Source: Caryophanales bacterium (GTDB lineage Bacteria > Bacillota > Bacilli > Exiguobacteriales > Exiguobacteriaceae). Taken from it: a stretch of 64,000 nucleotides of DNA. Positions within the stretch are counted from its first letter, which is position 1, and each line of letters opens with the position of its first letter. The notes beneath the pieces were generated by a model, which saw only the letters and a program-made list of their open reading frames with translations, made no database searches and was not told where the DNA came from. The position numbers were made by a program, and so were the translations under genes. The stretch is from the NCBI GenBank assembly GCA_902363455.1, contig CABJAC010000001.1:806001-870000 (forward strand). Reading direction: 5' to 3'. Positions 47,048-60,300 of this stretch are shown in pieces.

Positions 47048-47965
47048 ATGCAGACACGACAACGGATTGCCCATTTTACGAGTCTTGACGAACTATCGAC
47101 ACATGAGATTGAACGGTTGATTGGGCGGGGACTGCAACTGAAACAAGGCGCGCCCGTCCAACCGCTTCCGACGAAAACCGTCGCCAACTTATTTTTCGAA
47201 CATTCGACACGCACCAAATGTTCGTTTGACATGGCGGAACATCATCTCGGACTTCACGTTCTGCCGTTTGAGACAGCAACCTCTTCCGTTCAAAAAGGTG
47301 AAACGTTACTCGATACATGTAAAACGTTACAGGCAATTGGAGTCGATGCACTCGTCATCCGTCACGGGGAGACGGGTTATTACGAACAGTTACAACAGCA
47401 GTTGTCGATTCCGATCATCAATGCCGGAGATGGAAGCGGACAGCATCCGTCGCAATCGTTACTGGATTTGATGACGATGTATGAAGCATACGGTCATGTC
47501 ACCGGTAAAACCATCGTCATTTGCGGTGACCTCCGGCATAGCCGGGTCGCAAGATCCAACGCGCAAGTCTTACAACGTTTAGGGGCGACCGTCATTGGCT
47601 CAGGTCCCCGGGAATGGTTCGATGAGACGATGGGAATCGCCTACCGAAAGATGGACGAGGCAGTGGCAACGAGTGACATCATCATGCTGCTCCGGGTTCA
47701 ACATGAACGGCATGTGGACGACTATCCGTTTGCAACAGAGGCGTATCACGAACGGTACGGGTTGACGGAGAAACGAATGAAATGGATTCGACCGGACGCA
47801 ATTGTGTTACATCCCGCACCGGTCAACCGGGGTGTCGAAATTGCAGAAGCATTGGTTGAACATCCGCAATCGCGTATCTTTGATCAAATGACAAACGGTG
47901 TGTTTGCACGGATGGCGATTTTAGAACGGGCTTTTGAGACCTCAACGACAAAGGAGACAAGATAA
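47048..47965 (+). CDS. pyrB: Aspartate carbamoyltransferase
   Basis: A 305-residue catalytic chain that joins carbamoyl phosphate and aspartate. The carbamoyl phosphate loop is [16 protein letters not shown]; the usual STRTR reads STRTK here, a conservative change outside the key Arg. [10 protein letters not shown] and [12 protein letters not shown] are also present. No regulatory chain gene accompanies it, as in Bacillus. ATG 47048 follows AAAGGAGAG. Confidence 0.96.
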   Translation: MQTRQRIAHFTSLDELSTHEIERLIGRGLQLKQGAPVQPLPTKTVANLFFEHSTRTKCSFDMAEHHLGLHVLPFETATSSVQKGETLLDTCKTLQAIGVDALVIRHGETGYYEQLQQQLSIPIINAGDGSGQHPSQSLLDLMTMYEAYGHVTGKTIVICGDLRHSRVARSNAQVLQRLGATVIGSGPREWFDETMGIAYRKMDEAVATSDIIMLLRVQHERHVDDYPFATEAYHERYGLTEKRMKWIRPDAIVLHPAPVNRGVEIAEALVEHPQSRIFDQMTNGVFARMAILERAFETSTTKETR

Positions 47966-47966
47966 G

Positions 47967-49238
47967 ATGGCAATTCGAATTGATCATGCAACATGGTATA
48001 AAAATGGGGAATTGCAAGAGTCGAGTATTCGCATCGAAGAGGGTGTCTTTACGGAGCTTGATGCGACACCAATCGAGACGGATCAAGTGATTAACGCCAA
48101 AGGTTACACTGTTGCACCGGGTTTTGTAGACATTCACGTTCATTTACGCGAACCGGGCGGCGAACATAAAGAGACGATCGCAACGGGAACGGCAGCTGCA
48201 GCAGCAGGTGGATTTACGACGATTTGCCCGATGCCCAACACGCGACCTGTTCCGGACGACCGGGAGACGCTTGACGCACTCTTTAAAAAAATCGAGGAAA
48301 CGGCATCCGTCCGTGTTTTCCCTTATGCGGCGATTTCAAAAAATCAGCTAGGGCAAGAACTCGTCGCGTTTGAACAGTTGACCGATGCCTTTGCTTTCAC
48401 AGACGACGGAGTCGGCGTCCAAAGTGCCGCCGTCATGCGCGAGGCGATGAACCGGGCCGCTGCCCTTAATAAAAGCATCGTCGCCCATTGTGAAGACGAT
48501 TCACTTAAGGCAGGCTGTGTCCATGAAGGGGCATACAGCCGACGAGAAGGATTACAAGGGATTCCGTCACTCGCGGAAAGCATTCATATCGCCCGCGATG
48601 TCTTGATTGCGGAAGCGACCGGTTGTCATTATCATGTCTGTCATGTTTCGACGAAGGAATCCGTCCGGGTGATCCGGGATGCGAAACGGGCAGGTATCCG
48701 GGTGACGGCGGAAGTCACACCGCACCATTTAATATTGACGGAAGACGACATCATCGGGCGGGATCCAAACTTCAAGATGAATCCGCCACTTCGGAGCGAA
48801 GCGGATCGCCAAGCGCTGCTTGAAGGTTTACTGGACGGGACAATCGATTGTATCGCGACCGATCATGCCCCGCATGCGGCAGAGGAAAAAGCACTCGGGA
48901 TCGAGCGCGCGCCGTTCGGGATTACCGGATTTGAGACGGCATTTCCTTTGCTGTATACGAAACTGGTCGAACCCGGTATCTTACCTCTTGACCAGGTGCT
49001 TGATTGGATATCGCGTAAACCGGCTGATTTGTTTGACTTACCATTTGGACGAATTGAAGTCGGAGCACCCGCCGATCTGGTTCTGCTCGACCTGCAGACG
49101 GCTCGAATGGTACAACCGGACCAGTTTCTTTCGAAAGGGAAAAACACTCCATTTCGCGGAGAACACTTAACAGGATACCCGGTCTTGACGCTCGTCGGTG
49201 GAGAAATTGTATTCAAGGGGGAAATGACACATGTCTAA
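47967..49238 (+). CDS. pyrC: Dihydroorotase
   Basis: A 423-residue class I amidohydrolase. Zinc ligands are in [16 protein letters not shown], further histidines in AHCEDDSL and HVSTKES, and the catalytic Asp in [10 protein letters not shown]. It cyclises carbamoyl aspartate to dihydroorotate. It starts one base after the pyrB stop and overlaps carA by 8 nt. Confidence 0.96.
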   Translation: MAIRIDHATWYKNGELQESSIRIEEGVFTELDATPIETDQVINAKGYTVAPGFVDIHVHLREPGGEHKETIATGTAAAAAGGFTTICPMPNTRPVPDDRETLDALFKKIEETASVRVFPYAAISKNQLGQELVAFEQLTDAFAFTDDGVGVQSAAVMREAMNRAAALNKSIVAHCEDDSLKAGCVHEGAYSRREGLQGIPSLAESIHIARDVLIAEATGCHYHVCHVSTKESVRVIRDAKRAGIRVTAEVTPHHLILTEDDIIGRDPNFKMNPPLRSEADRQALLEGLLDGTIDCIATDHAPHAAEEKALGIERAPFGITGFETAFPLLYTKLVEPGILPLDQVLDWISRKPADLFDLPFGRIEVGAPADLVLLDLQTARMVQPDQFLSKGKNTPFRGEHLTGYPVLTLVGGEIVFKGEMTHV

Positions 49239-50319
49239 ACGGACGTTGATTTTAGAGGATGGAATGGTTTTTGAAGGAGAAGCGTTTGGTTCGAGCGAGG
49301 TGACGATGGGAGAGGTGGTCTTCCAAACAGGAATGACAGGATATCAAGAGATGTTATCCGATCCTTCCTACTGTGATCAAATGATTGTTTTAACCAATCC
49401 ATTGATTGGCAACTACGGCATGAACCGCGATGACTATGAAACGACCCGCCCGCTTGCGAAAGCGCTGGTTGTCCGGGAAGTCTGCCACACACCATCGAAC
49501 TTCCGCTCCCAGACGTCTCTCGCAGCGGCATTAGAGGAGTTCAACATTCCCGGGCTGACAGGAATCGATACCCGTCAGTTGACCCGACATTTGCGCTCAA
49601 AAGGGGTCATGCGGGGACTCCTCGTCGATGGGGCGTACGATTTGTCCGAGCAACTGGAACGGATTCAACAGATGGCGCTTGCGACCGATCAAGTCAAACG
49701 GGCTTCGACGGAGCGCGCTTACGTCATCCCGGGTGCCGGTCCCCGGATCGTCCTTGTGGATTTCGGCGCCAAACTCGGCATCATCCGGGAGCTCGTCCGA
49801 CGCGGATGTGAAGTCGTCGTCGTCCCGCACAACGTGACAGCGAAGGAAGTTTTGCGTTACGTACCGGACGGTGTCATGTTATCAAACGGTCCCGGAAATC
49901 CGAAAGACGTCCCGACCGCGATTCCATTAATTCAAGAACTGACCGGTCAAGTCGTCATCTTCGGAATCTGTCTCGGTCATCAATTGATCGCCTTGGCGCA
50001 CGGAGCAGATACGTTTAAGTTACCGTTTGGTCACCGTGGTGCAAACCATCCGGTCGAAGATCTTCAAACGGGACAAGTCAGTATCACGTCACAAAATCAT
50101 GGTTATGCTGTCGAAGAACAGTCGCTGGTCGGGTTGAATCTCAAGCTGACGCACCGAGCGATCAATGACGGGACCGTAGAAGGAATCCGGCATACGACAT
50201 ACCCCGTCTTTTCCGTCCAATATCATCCGGAAGCATCTCCCGGACCGATGGATGCCAATGATTTATTCGATCAATTTTTAACAGAAATCACGAACCAACA
50301 GGAGGTCTCTCATGCCTAA
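49231..50319 (+). CDS. carA: Carbamoyl phosphate synthase small subunit (pyrimidine-specific)
   Basis: A 362-residue glutamine amidotransferase subunit (PyrAA). N-terminal CPSase domain ([19 protein letters not shown]) and class I GATase with nucleophile C247 in FGICLGHQL and the distal [11 protein letters not shown]is-Glu. It delivers ammonia from glutamine to CarB. It overlaps pyrC and carB by 8 nt each. Confidence 0.96.
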   Translation: MSKRTLILEDGMVFEGEAFGSSEVTMGEVVFQTGMTGYQEMLSDPSYCDQMIVLTNPLIGNYGMNRDDYETTRPLAKALVVREVCHTPSNFRSQTSLAAALEEFNIPGLTGIDTRQLTRHLRSKGVMRGLLVDGAYDLSEQLERIQQMALATDQVKRASTERAYVIPGAGPRIVLVDFGAKLGIIRELVRRGCEVVVVPHNVTAKEVLRYVPDGVMLSNGPGNPKDVPTAIPLIQELTGQVVIFGICLGHQLIALAHGADTFKLPFGHRGANHPVEDLQTGQVSITSQNHGYAVEEQSLVGLNLKLTHRAINDGTVEGIRHTTYPVFSVQYHPEASPGPMDANDLFDQFLTEITNQQEVSHA

Positions 50320-53300
50320 ACGTCAAGATATTCAAAAGATTCTCGTTATCGGATCCGGTCCAATCGTCATCGGACAAGCGGCAGAATTTGATTATGCCGG
50401 AACACAAGCCTGCCAAGCCTTAAAAGAGGAAGGGTACGAAGTTGTTCTCGTTAACTCCAATCCGGCGACCATCATGACGGACCCGACAGTAGCGGACCGC
50501 GTGTACATCGAACCGTTACAAGCGGAGTTTGTTTCCCGGATCATCCGCAAAGAACGTCCCGATGCGTTACTCGCGACACTCGGTGGACAAACGGGTCTGA
50601 ATCTCGCTGTTGAACTGGATCGACTGGGTATTCTCGCCGAATACGGCGTCGAACTGCTCGGAACGAAACTGACGGCGATCGAGGAAGCGGAAGATCGTGA
50701 TTTGTTCAGAAAATTGATGTTTAGACTCGGACACGGAGTTCCGGAAAGTGAGATCGTGCATACGGTCGAAGAAGCCGAACAATTTTGTGCGAAAATCGGT
50801 CTTCCGATCATCATTCGACCGGCGTATACGCTGGGTGGAACGGGTGGCGGAATCGCTGAAACGATGGACGAGTTCATCCGAATCGTTGAAGGAGGACTCA
50901 AAGCCAGTCCGGCGACACAAGTCTTACTTGAAAAATCAATCGCCGGCATGAAAGAAGTCGAATTCGAAGTCATGCGTGACGCAAAGAATCAGGCCATTAT
51001 CGTCTGTGCGATGGAAAACTTTGATCCGGTTGGTGTCCACACGGGTGATTCCATCGTCTTCGCCCCGACACAAACGTTATCTGACCGCGATTATCAGATG
51101 ATGCGCAACGTATCGCTAGATATCATTCGCGCGCTTGGGATCGAAGGCGGATGCAACATCCAGTTCGCGTTAGATCCGGTGAGCTTCACGTATTATGTCA
51201 TTGAAGTGAATCCACGGGTGTCCCGTTCATCGGCACTGGCTTCGAAAGCGACGGGGTATCCGATTGCCAAACTGGCTGCTAAAATCGCTGTCGGTTATGC
51301 ATTATCCGAGTTGAAGAATCCGATTACGGAAACGAGCTTTGCTTCGTTCGAACCGGCACTCGACTATGTCGTCGCCAAGATTCCCCGCTGGCCGTTCGAT
51401 AAGTTTGAGTCGGCCGACCGGACACTTGGCACTCAAATGAAAGCGACGGGTGAAGTCATGGCGATGGGACGGACGATGGAGGAAGCCTTGCTTAAAGCAG
51501 TCCGTTCGCTTGAGATTGGTCAATCCGATTTACACATGAAACGTTTTGCTGAAATGACTGAAGCCGATCTGCACCACCACATCATCAAGGCGACGGATGA
51601 ACGGTTGTTTGCTCTCTATGCCGGTATCGAACGCGGTTATACAGTCGAACAGCTGCACGAGTGGACGAACATCGATCGGTTATTTTTAGAAAAACTGCAT
51701 CACATCCACCGAATTGAACAAGACATCGTCAAGAACGGATTGACGCAGGAGCGCCTGCGTCATGCAAAACGTTATGGTTTTAGTGACCAAATGCTCGCCC
51801 GGATCACGGAACAAACCGAGAAAACTGTCCGGTCTATCCGCAACGAAGCGGGACTGCATCCGGTCTATAAAATGGTGGATACGTGTGCAGCGGAATTTGC
51901 CTCTGACACACCGTATTACTATGGCACGTACGAAGTTGAAAATGAGGCGACACCAACGACACGGCCGTCAATTCTTGTCCTCGGTTCGGGACCGATCCGG
52001 ATCGGGCAAGGGGTGGAGTTTGATTATGCAACCGTCCATTCCATCCAAGCGATTCGTGAAGCGGGATATGAAGCGATCATCGTCAACAATAATCCGGAGA
52101 CGGTCTCGACCGATTTCTCCATTTCCGACCGCTTGTATTTTGAACCCTTGACGACGGAAGATGTACTCGAAGTCATCCGAAACGAACAACCGATCGGGGT
52201 CATCGTTCAATTCGGCGGACAGACAGCAATCAATCTCGCCGAATCACTTGAAGCTGAAGGGGTTAAAATCCTCGGAACAGCGCTTGAGGATCTCGACCGG
52301 GCAGAAGACCGGAAACAGTTTGAAGCAGCACTGACACAGCTCGAGATTCCACAGCCGCCAGGGAAAACAGCCGTCACGGTAGCTGAAGCGACAGAAGCGG
52401 CAAGTGAACTCGGATACCCGGTTCTTGTCCGCCCGTCTTATGTCCTGGGCGGACGCGCGATGGAGATTGTCTACGGACAACAGGAACTCGAACACTATAT
52501 GAAACACGCCGTCATCGCCTCGCCGGAACGTCCGGTTCTCGTTGACCGTTATTTGACCGGAATGGAACTTGAGGTGGATGCGATTTGTGACGGAGAAGAT
52601 GTTGTCATACCAGGTATCATGGAACATATTGAACGGGCCGGCGTACACTCGGGGGATTCAATCGGTGTCTATCCGCCGCAACGGGTACCGCAAACGATTA
52701 AGGACTTGATTGTCGATTACACGACACGGATTGCCAAAGCATTCCGGATCAAGGGATTGCTCAATATCCAATTCGTTTTTGCAGACGGAGAACTGTATGT
52801 GCTCGAAGTGAACCCTCGGGCAAGCCGGACGGTCCCATTCATCTCAAAAGTCACGGGCTTACCGGTTGCGCGCCTTGCGACGAATGTCATCTTAGGGGAT
52901 ACGCTTGCGTCTTACGGATTGACGAGTGGCGTTTTACCGGAAGAAGAACTGGTCTCGGTTAAAGTGCCGGTCTTCTCGTTTGCGAAGCTGAAGGAAGTCG
53001 ACCCGTCGCTCGGACCGGAGATGAAATCGACCGGAGAAGTCATTGGAACGGACCGGACACTCGAAAAAGCACTTTATAAAGGGTTGTTGGCGTCCGGCAT
53101 GGCGATTCCGGAACACGGCCGGGTCTTACTGACTGTCGCTGATCAGGATAAACAGGAGATGCTGGATCTCGCCAAACGATTTACGGCACTCGGCTTTACA
53201 CTTCTCGCAACTGCCGGAACAGCAAGTGTCTTGGCGGAGCACGGTCTGCGTGTCCAAATCGTCGGTAAGCTCGGTTCGGAACAAGGATCGATGCTTGAAT

Positions 53301-53520
53301 GGATTGAAAAAGCGGAAGTCGAATATGTCATCAATACGATGAGCCGGGATTCGCAAGTCACGAAAGACGGCTTCATCATTCGCCGGGCAGCAGCCGAAAA
53401 CAATGTCGTCTGCCTGACTTCTCTTGATACCGCGGAAGCCTTGTTACGGGTCATTGAAAGTCTGTCCTTTGAAGCCAGCGCCATTCAACCGTTTGACTAT
53501 ATGAAAAAGGCGGTGACTCG

Positions 53521-53524
<4 letters not shown>
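50312..53524 (+). CDS. carB: Carbamoyl phosphate synthase large subunit (pyrimidine-specific)
   Basis: A 1070-residue protein with two ATP-grasp halves, one starting [20 protein letters not shown] and the second [19 protein letters not shown], plus a C-terminal MGS-like allosteric domain ([19 protein letters not shown]). Metal-binding [22 protein letters not shown] and [21 protein letters not shown] motifs are intact. Length matches PyrAB. No truncation or frameshift was seen. Confidence 0.97.
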
Positions 53525-55847
<2,323 letters not shown>

Positions 55848-55851
<4 letters not shown>

Positions 55852-56489
55852 ATCAACTCGCAAAGGCTTTACTCGAAATCGAAGCGGTCACGTTAGCACC
55901 GGCTACACCTTACACATGGGCGAGCGGACTCCGGTCCCCGATTTATTGTGATAACCGGCTGACATTATCCAATCCAACGGTCCGCACCATGATTGCTGAT
56001 CAGCTGGCAGAGCGAATCCGACCATTGAACGTCGATGTCATCGCCGGGACGGCGACAGCCGGTATTCCGCATGCGGCGCTCGTCGCGGAACGACTGGCTC
56101 TCCCAATGATTTATATCCGGGGAAGTGCAAAGGGACACGGGAAAGGAAATCAGATTGAAGGACGATTGCAAGCCGGTCAACGCGTTGTCGTCGTAGAAGA
56201 CTTATTGTCGACGGGGCGGTCTTCGATTGAAGCTGCACAAGCGGTCGAAGCAGCAGGTGCAACCGTCGTCCGGATTCAGGCCATCTTCTCTTACGGCATG
56301 ACACGACTTAAGGAAAATTTGGCGGCGGCCGAGGTAGAGGCGGATGCTTTACTGACGTTTACGGAATTACTGGAGACTGCCGTCGAGACGGCTTACATTT
56401 CAACAGAAGAGCAGGACGGATTACGGACCTGGTCTGTCGATCCGGTAAAATGGAGTGAAGGGTTCCTGACAGGCACGAAGCAGAATTAA
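55848..56489 (+). CDS. pyrE: Orotate phosphoribosyltransferase
   Basis: A 213-residue type I phosphoribosyltransferase. PRPP-binding VVVVEDLLSTGRSSIEAA, with YIRGSAKGHGKGNQIEG as the flexible catalytic loop. It converts orotate to OMP. It is the last gene of the pyr operon, and a terminator follows. Confidence 0.96.
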
Positions 56490-56517
56490 TGGCAGAATAC
56501 CGATTAAGTCATACGAG

Positions 56518-56562
56518 CATGGCGGAAACGATCAGAATCGTCCGTCATGTGTTCTTTTTTTT
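56518..56562 (+). terminator. Terminator of the pyr operon
   Basis: CATGGCGGA (56518-56526) pairs with TCCGTCATG (56541-56549), one G-U, with an inner CGAT/ATCG stem, followed by GTTC and T8. Confidence 0.85.
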
Positions 56563-56598
56563 GATACACTGAAAACAAAGAAAAGGAGCTGTTTTCAG

Positions 56599-57408
56599 AT
56601 GTTGACCCATTATCGTGATTACGAGAGTTTTAAGCAGGTTGCGGTTCCATTGCTTGAACGACGTCCAAATGTCCATCAGTTACCTCTTGGCATACTGGAG
56701 CGGGGAGATGTACCGATTTTGATGGCGATTGCGAAAGAGGGTGACCGTACAATCGTCGTCCTGCAAACGATTGAAGAGCAGGCAATCCTGGCAGGTGATG
56801 CTTTTACATACGAAGGAATTCGACAGTTATCGCGGATTTTGAACTGTCCCGGATATGTCGGTGAACAAGCCATCATTGAGCCATTGCTTGCTTCTCACAG
56901 TCCGTTTCAAACGAAGATGGATCAAGGGATTTATGCGCTGACCACCGTCATTCCTCCGATGAGGCTCGACTACGAATTCCGCTTAATCGAGGAACGATTT
57001 GCAGAGCAGGCCGTTGCATTTGGATGGTCGTTCATCCAGGAGACCGGTGCCCTGCCGGCGACAGAACGAAGTCGCCTGAAAAATGAACAAACGATTCGAA
57101 AACATATTCAGGCAGAAACTTTGTTTGGTTTGTTCGACAATGATCAGTTGCTCGCAATGGCTTCATCGAGTCGGCCGACTGCTTCCGGTGTGACGATTTC
57201 ATATGTCTTTACCCCTCAAAAATGGCGGAAACAGGGGATCGCGTCTTATTTGGTCGCTTGTCTGTCAGATTATTTGTTGACCAACTATCCGATGGTGTCC
57301 CTGTACACGGACTGGTCGAATCCGACGTCGAATAAGATTTATCAAGCAGTCGGCTTTGAACTCGTCGGACGTTCGATGCAAATTACGAAACGTCCGAAAT
57401 ACCAATGA
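56599..57408 (+). CDS. GNAT-family N-acetyltransferase
   Basis: A 269-residue protein with a C-terminal GNAT domain: ISYVFTPQKWRKQGIASYLVACLSDYLL is the acetyl-CoA-binding motif, and NPTSNKIYQAVGFELVG is the terminal motif. The N-terminal 130 residues are not recognised; this long N-terminal arm is common in Bacillales GNAT proteins. The substrate is unknown. It is a single gene with its own ribosome site (AAAAGGAG) between two terminators. Confidence 0.88.
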   Translation: MLTHYRDYESFKQVAVPLLERRPNVHQLPLGILERGDVPILMAIAKEGDRTIVVLQTIEEQAILAGDAFTYEGIRQLSRILNCPGYVGEQAIIEPLLASHSPFQTKMDQGIYALTTVIPPMRLDYEFRLIEERFAEQAVAFGWSFIQETGALPATERSRLKNEQTIRKHIQAETLFGLFDNDQLLAMASSSRPTASGVTISYVFTPQKWRKQGIASYLVACLSDYLLTNYPMVSLYTDWSNPTSNKIYQAVGFELVGRSMQITKRPKYQ

Positions 57409-57425
57409 CTTGCTGACTGCACGAC

Positions 57426-57476
57426 AAAGCAGATGCGTTTTCCTGACTCACCAGGAAGCGCATCTGCTTTTTATTT
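57426..57476. terminator. Terminator after the GNAT gene
   Basis: A 12-bp stem, AAAGCAGATGCG (57426-57437) with CGCATCTGCTTT (57459-57470), with an inner TTCCTG/CAGGAA stem, then TTATTT. It lies between convergent genes. Confidence 0.85.
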
Positions 57477-57490
57477 GAAAATCGGATGAT

Positions 57491-58462
57491 TTAAAACGTT
57501 GCAATGATTTTTCCGCGGACATGCCGCTTCGATAACAGTTCGAGGTACTCAGCAATCTCCGATCCGGCAACGACTTTTGTGACAAGCGGATCGAGTTGTT
57601 TGCTTGCGACAAGCTGTAACAGTTCCGATGCCATCAGCCCCAGATTGCGGATCGCGCGGTCATTTTCACTCGCATAGGCAGCAGCCAGTGCGACTTCGTG
57701 GATCGACGGCGACAACGTGAACGGTGTGACGACGGACAGATCGGGACCTCCGGCGATGTAAGCCAACTGACCGGAAAATGCGAGACGGTCCAAATCATCG
57801 GTTGCTTCCTGACGACCGACCGTATTTAAGATCAAGTCGACCCCACGGCCGTTCGTCCAGTCGCGGATTATCTGCGTAACGTCTTCGTTCCGGTAATCAA
57901 TCGCAAGATCAGCACCTAAACGTTTGACCCAGTCATGATTGTCAGCAGAAGCAGTGGTCGCGACCTGCAGTCCGAGGCGTTTTGCGAGCTGAATTCCAAA
58001 ACCACCCACACCACCGGCACCGGCATGAATCAGGATCGTTTCTTTATCCGTCGTATTCATCTTTTGGAAAATCGCTTCATAGGCCGTCATCCCGGCACAC
58101 AGAATGGCGGCTGCGTCCGTGAAACTGACAGCTTCCGGAATTTTAGCCAAAGCCCGGGCATCAACAGTGACATACTCTGCGAAGGCCCCGTTTTTTTGCA
58201 AGTTCGTATGGATGGCCACACGATCTCCGACCTGAACGTCTGTCACGTCCGGTCCAAGTTGTTCGACGACACCGGTCAAATCAACGCCCGGAATATGCGG
58301 ATAGGTCCAAGCGGGATTTTTTGTCGCTTTATAGTCGACTGGATTCAAGGCGACCGCTTGGACACGAATCAAGGCTTCGCCTGTCATCGGTGTAGGCGTA
58401 TCGACGTCTGTGTAAATCCAGTTTTCGACCGTCGTTCCTGTTTCATTGAGCCATGCTTTCAT
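57491..58462 (-). CDS. Zinc-independent MDR-family oxidoreductase (quinone reductase-like)
   Basis: A 323-residue medium-chain dehydrogenase/reductase. N-terminal GroES-like domain (ALNPVDYKATKNPAW, IPGVDLTGVV) and a Rossmann domain with HAGAGGVGGFGIQLAKRLG (147-156 core). The structural and catalytic zinc cysteines of alcohol dehydrogenases are absent, placing it with NADPH:quinone oxidoreductases. Detoxification of electrophiles is likely but not proven. It starts 2 nt after the VOC gene and forms an operon with it; ATG 58462 follows AAGGAGC. Confidence 0.88.
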   Translation of the reverse strand: MKAWLNETGTTVENWIYTDVDTPTPMTGEALIRVQAVALNPVDYKATKNPAWTYPHIPGVDLTGVVEQLGPDVTDVQVGDRVAIHTNLQKNGAFAEYVTVDARALAKIPEAVSFTDAAAILCAGMTAYEAIFQKMNTTDKETILIHAGAGGVGGFGIQLAKRLGLQVATTASADNHDWVKRLGADLAIDYRNEDVTQIIRDWTNGRGVDLILNTVGRQEATDDLDRLAFSGQLAYIAGGPDLSVVTPFTLSPSIHEVALAAAYASENDRAIRNLGLMASELLQLVASKQLDPLVTKVVAGSEIAEYLELLSKRHVRGKIIATF

Positions 58463-58464
58463 GA

Positions 58465-58956
58465 TTAATATGCTCCTTCCGAATACGTGAGTTCATACGA
58501 GTGGGAATAGAGTTCGACGAGATTGCCGAACGGATCTTCACAGTACACCATGCGGTATGGTTTTTCGCCCGGATAATATTCACGGATCGGCATCCGTTGT
58601 TTGCCGCCGTGTGCGACGATTTTTTCGACCATGCCTTCGATGTCCGGATCTTGGATGGCGTAATGGAAAATACCTGTTTTCCAGAATTCAAAGTTGTTTT
58701 CCGGCTGTTCATTGTTCGGGAACTCAAATAACTCGATCCCGACCCGGTCACCCGTCGCCATGTGCGCGATCCGGAATTTCTCCCAGCCTGCTCCGAATAC
58801 ATCCGTGCACATGACGCCGATCGGCGAATCATCCTCCACGACATCAGATGGTTCCATGATGATATACCAGCCCATCACCTCTGAGTAAAAAGAAATGGCT
58901 TGTTCTAAATTCGGAACGGACAGTCCGATGTGTGAAAAATTACGTGGATAGGTCAT
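58465..58956 (-). CDS. VOC-superfamily (glyoxalase/bleomycin resistance-type) protein
   Basis: A 163-residue protein with two beta-alpha-beta-beta-beta halves. HIGLSVPNLEQAISFYSEVMGW gives the first metal-ligand histidine, with later Glu in GIELFEF, His in IFHYAIQD, and Glu in PFGNLVELYSH. It may be a dioxygenase, lyase or aldehyde-detoxifying enzyme; the substrate is unknown. ATG 58956 (minus) follows AAAGGAG. It is the first gene of the leftward pair and is divergent from hxlR. Confidence 0.88.
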   Translation of the reverse strand: MTYPRNFSHIGLSVPNLEQAISFYSEVMGWYIIMEPSDVVEDDSPIGVMCTDVFGAGWEKFRIAHMATGDRVGIELFEFPNNEQPENNFEFWKTGIFHYAIQDPDIEGMVEKIVAHGGKQRMPIREYYPGEKPYRMVYCEDPFGNLVELYSHSYELTYSEGAY

Positions 58957-59032
58957 AACATCGATCTCCTTTGCATTTTGATTTACGACAACGATAACTT
59001 ACGATACACTCGACTGCATAGTACGCACTTTG

Positions 59033-59044
59033 AAGTAACTACTT
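59033..59044. promoter_or_regulatory. Candidate operator for the HxlR regulator
   Basis: AAGTA-AC-TACTT, a perfect 5-2-5 inverted repeat in the 106-nt divergent region, 18 nt before hxlR. A related AGTA half-site is nearby at 59020-59023. HxlR dimers bind such palindromes next to their own genes; the assignment here is inference. Confidence 0.45.
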
Positions 59045-59062
59045 GAAGGAGAGACAGAAACA

Positions 59063-59362
59063 ATGACGACAGAACAATTTCCAGTCAATCGGGCGCTCGC
59101 CATCATCGGCGGAAAATGGCGTCCACAATTATATTGCACGTTAGAGGACGGTCCGAAACGTTTTTTAGAGTTACAACGTGCGATTCCGGGTATTTCACGT
59201 AAAGTCTTGACCGATCAATTAAAGGAACTCGAACGGCTCGGAATGGTCGAACGGATTGAATTCGACGAAGCCGTCTTACATGTCGAGTACCGGTTGACAG
59301 ACGCCGCTTACACGTTACAACCGGCGATGAAAGGTTTATGTGCGTGGGGGGAAGGGAACTAA
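59063..59362 (+). CDS. HxlR-family winged-helix transcriptional regulator
   Basis: A 99-residue MarR/HxlR-type wHTH protein: [20 protein letters not shown], then [32 protein letters not shown]. The usual N-terminal cysteine of the family (CPVxxAL) is replaced by Phe; cysteines remain only in LYCTLED and GLCAWG. It probably controls the divergent VOC-MDR pair and itself. Start ATG 59063 follows GAAGGAGAG. Confidence 0.92.
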   Translation: MTTEQFPVNRALAIIGGKWRPQLYCTLEDGPKRFLELQRAIPGISRKVLTDQLKELERLGMVERIEFDEAVLHVEYRLTDAAYTLQPAMKGLCAWGEGN

Positions 59363-59402
59363 TCTTTCTGTTGATATCATTAATCTCAGGAGGTTATTTC
59401 AC

Positions 59403-60092
59403 ATGAAGTTGACGTATCACGGACAATCTACCGTCACAATCGAAACGAACGGACAACATATCGTCATTGATCCTTTTTTCAGCGGTAACGATCAAGCGAT
59501 GACAAAACCGGAAGACGTCAAAGCGGATTTCATTTTGCTGACACATGCGCATGCTGATCATATGTTGGATGCAGAAGCGATTGCGAAAGCAACGGGGGCG
59601 ACGATTGTCGCAACACACGAACTGGCGACCTATCTCAGTTTTAAAGGATTAAACGTCCATCCGATGAACCTCGGCGGACAGTTTGAATTTCCGTTTGGCA
59701 AGGTCAAGATGACACAAGCTTTCCATTCTTCGAGCATCATTGATGAAGAAAAGCAAACGATCACGTATATGGGGATGCCGGCCGGATTCTTATTAACAAT
59801 CGAAGACAAAGTCATCTATCACGCGGGAGATACGGCACTATTCGGTGATATGGCGCTTTATGGTGCCCATTATGACATCGATCTCGCCTTCTTGCCGATT
59901 GGGGATAACTATACGATGGGACCTGAGGATGCGTTAGTTGCAGCGGACATGCTGCAGGCGAAAGCCGTCGTTCCGGTCCATTACGATACGTTTGATTTAA
60001 TCAAGCAGGACGCTGAAGCGTTTTGTGCGAATCTCGAAGCGCAAGGACAGACGGGTCATGCGTTAAAAATTGACGCATCGATCGAGCTCTAA
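59403..60092 (+). CDS. UPF0173 metal-dependent hydrolase (YtkL-like)
   Basis: A 229-residue metallo-beta-lactamase-fold protein. Metal motif [15 protein letters not shown] (HxHxDH), [26 protein letters not shown], and [10 protein letters not shown] near the end. The UPF0173 family has no assigned substrate. ATG 59403 follows AGGAGG; the gap to hxlR is 40 nt, so co-transcription is possible. Confidence 0.93.
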   Translation: MKLTYHGQSTVTIETNGQHIVIDPFFSGNDQAMTKPEDVKADFILLTHAHADHMLDAEAIAKATGATIVATHELATYLSFKGLNVHPMNLGGQFEFPFGKVKMTQAFHSSSIIDEEKQTITYMGMPAGFLLTIEDKVIYHAGDTALFGDMALYGAHYDIDLAFLPIGDNYTMGPEDALVAADMLQAKAVVPVHYDTFDLIKQDAEAFCANLEAQGQTGHALKIDASIEL

Positions 60093-60134
60093 CATACAGC
60101 GGGAGCTGCAACACGAAGGATTTTTGATTATCAA

Positions 60135-60181
60135 AACGGACACTTTTTCTGATGAAGCAGGAAGAGGTGTTCGTTTTTTTG
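60135..60181 (+). terminator. Terminator after the UPF0173 gene
   Basis: A long stem of about 17 bp with wobble pairs and one bulge: 60135-60151 pairs with 60158-60175 around an ATGAAG loop, ending in a T-run. Confidence 0.83.
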
Positions 60182-60300
60182 CTGTGCTCCACCTTCCGCC
60201 CGATGGCAATATGTGAACATTTTCGTATGATAGAGATGGAATGTTGACAGACGAATCCTATATTCGGAATAATGGGAGAGAATTGGATGGAGGTAAACCG

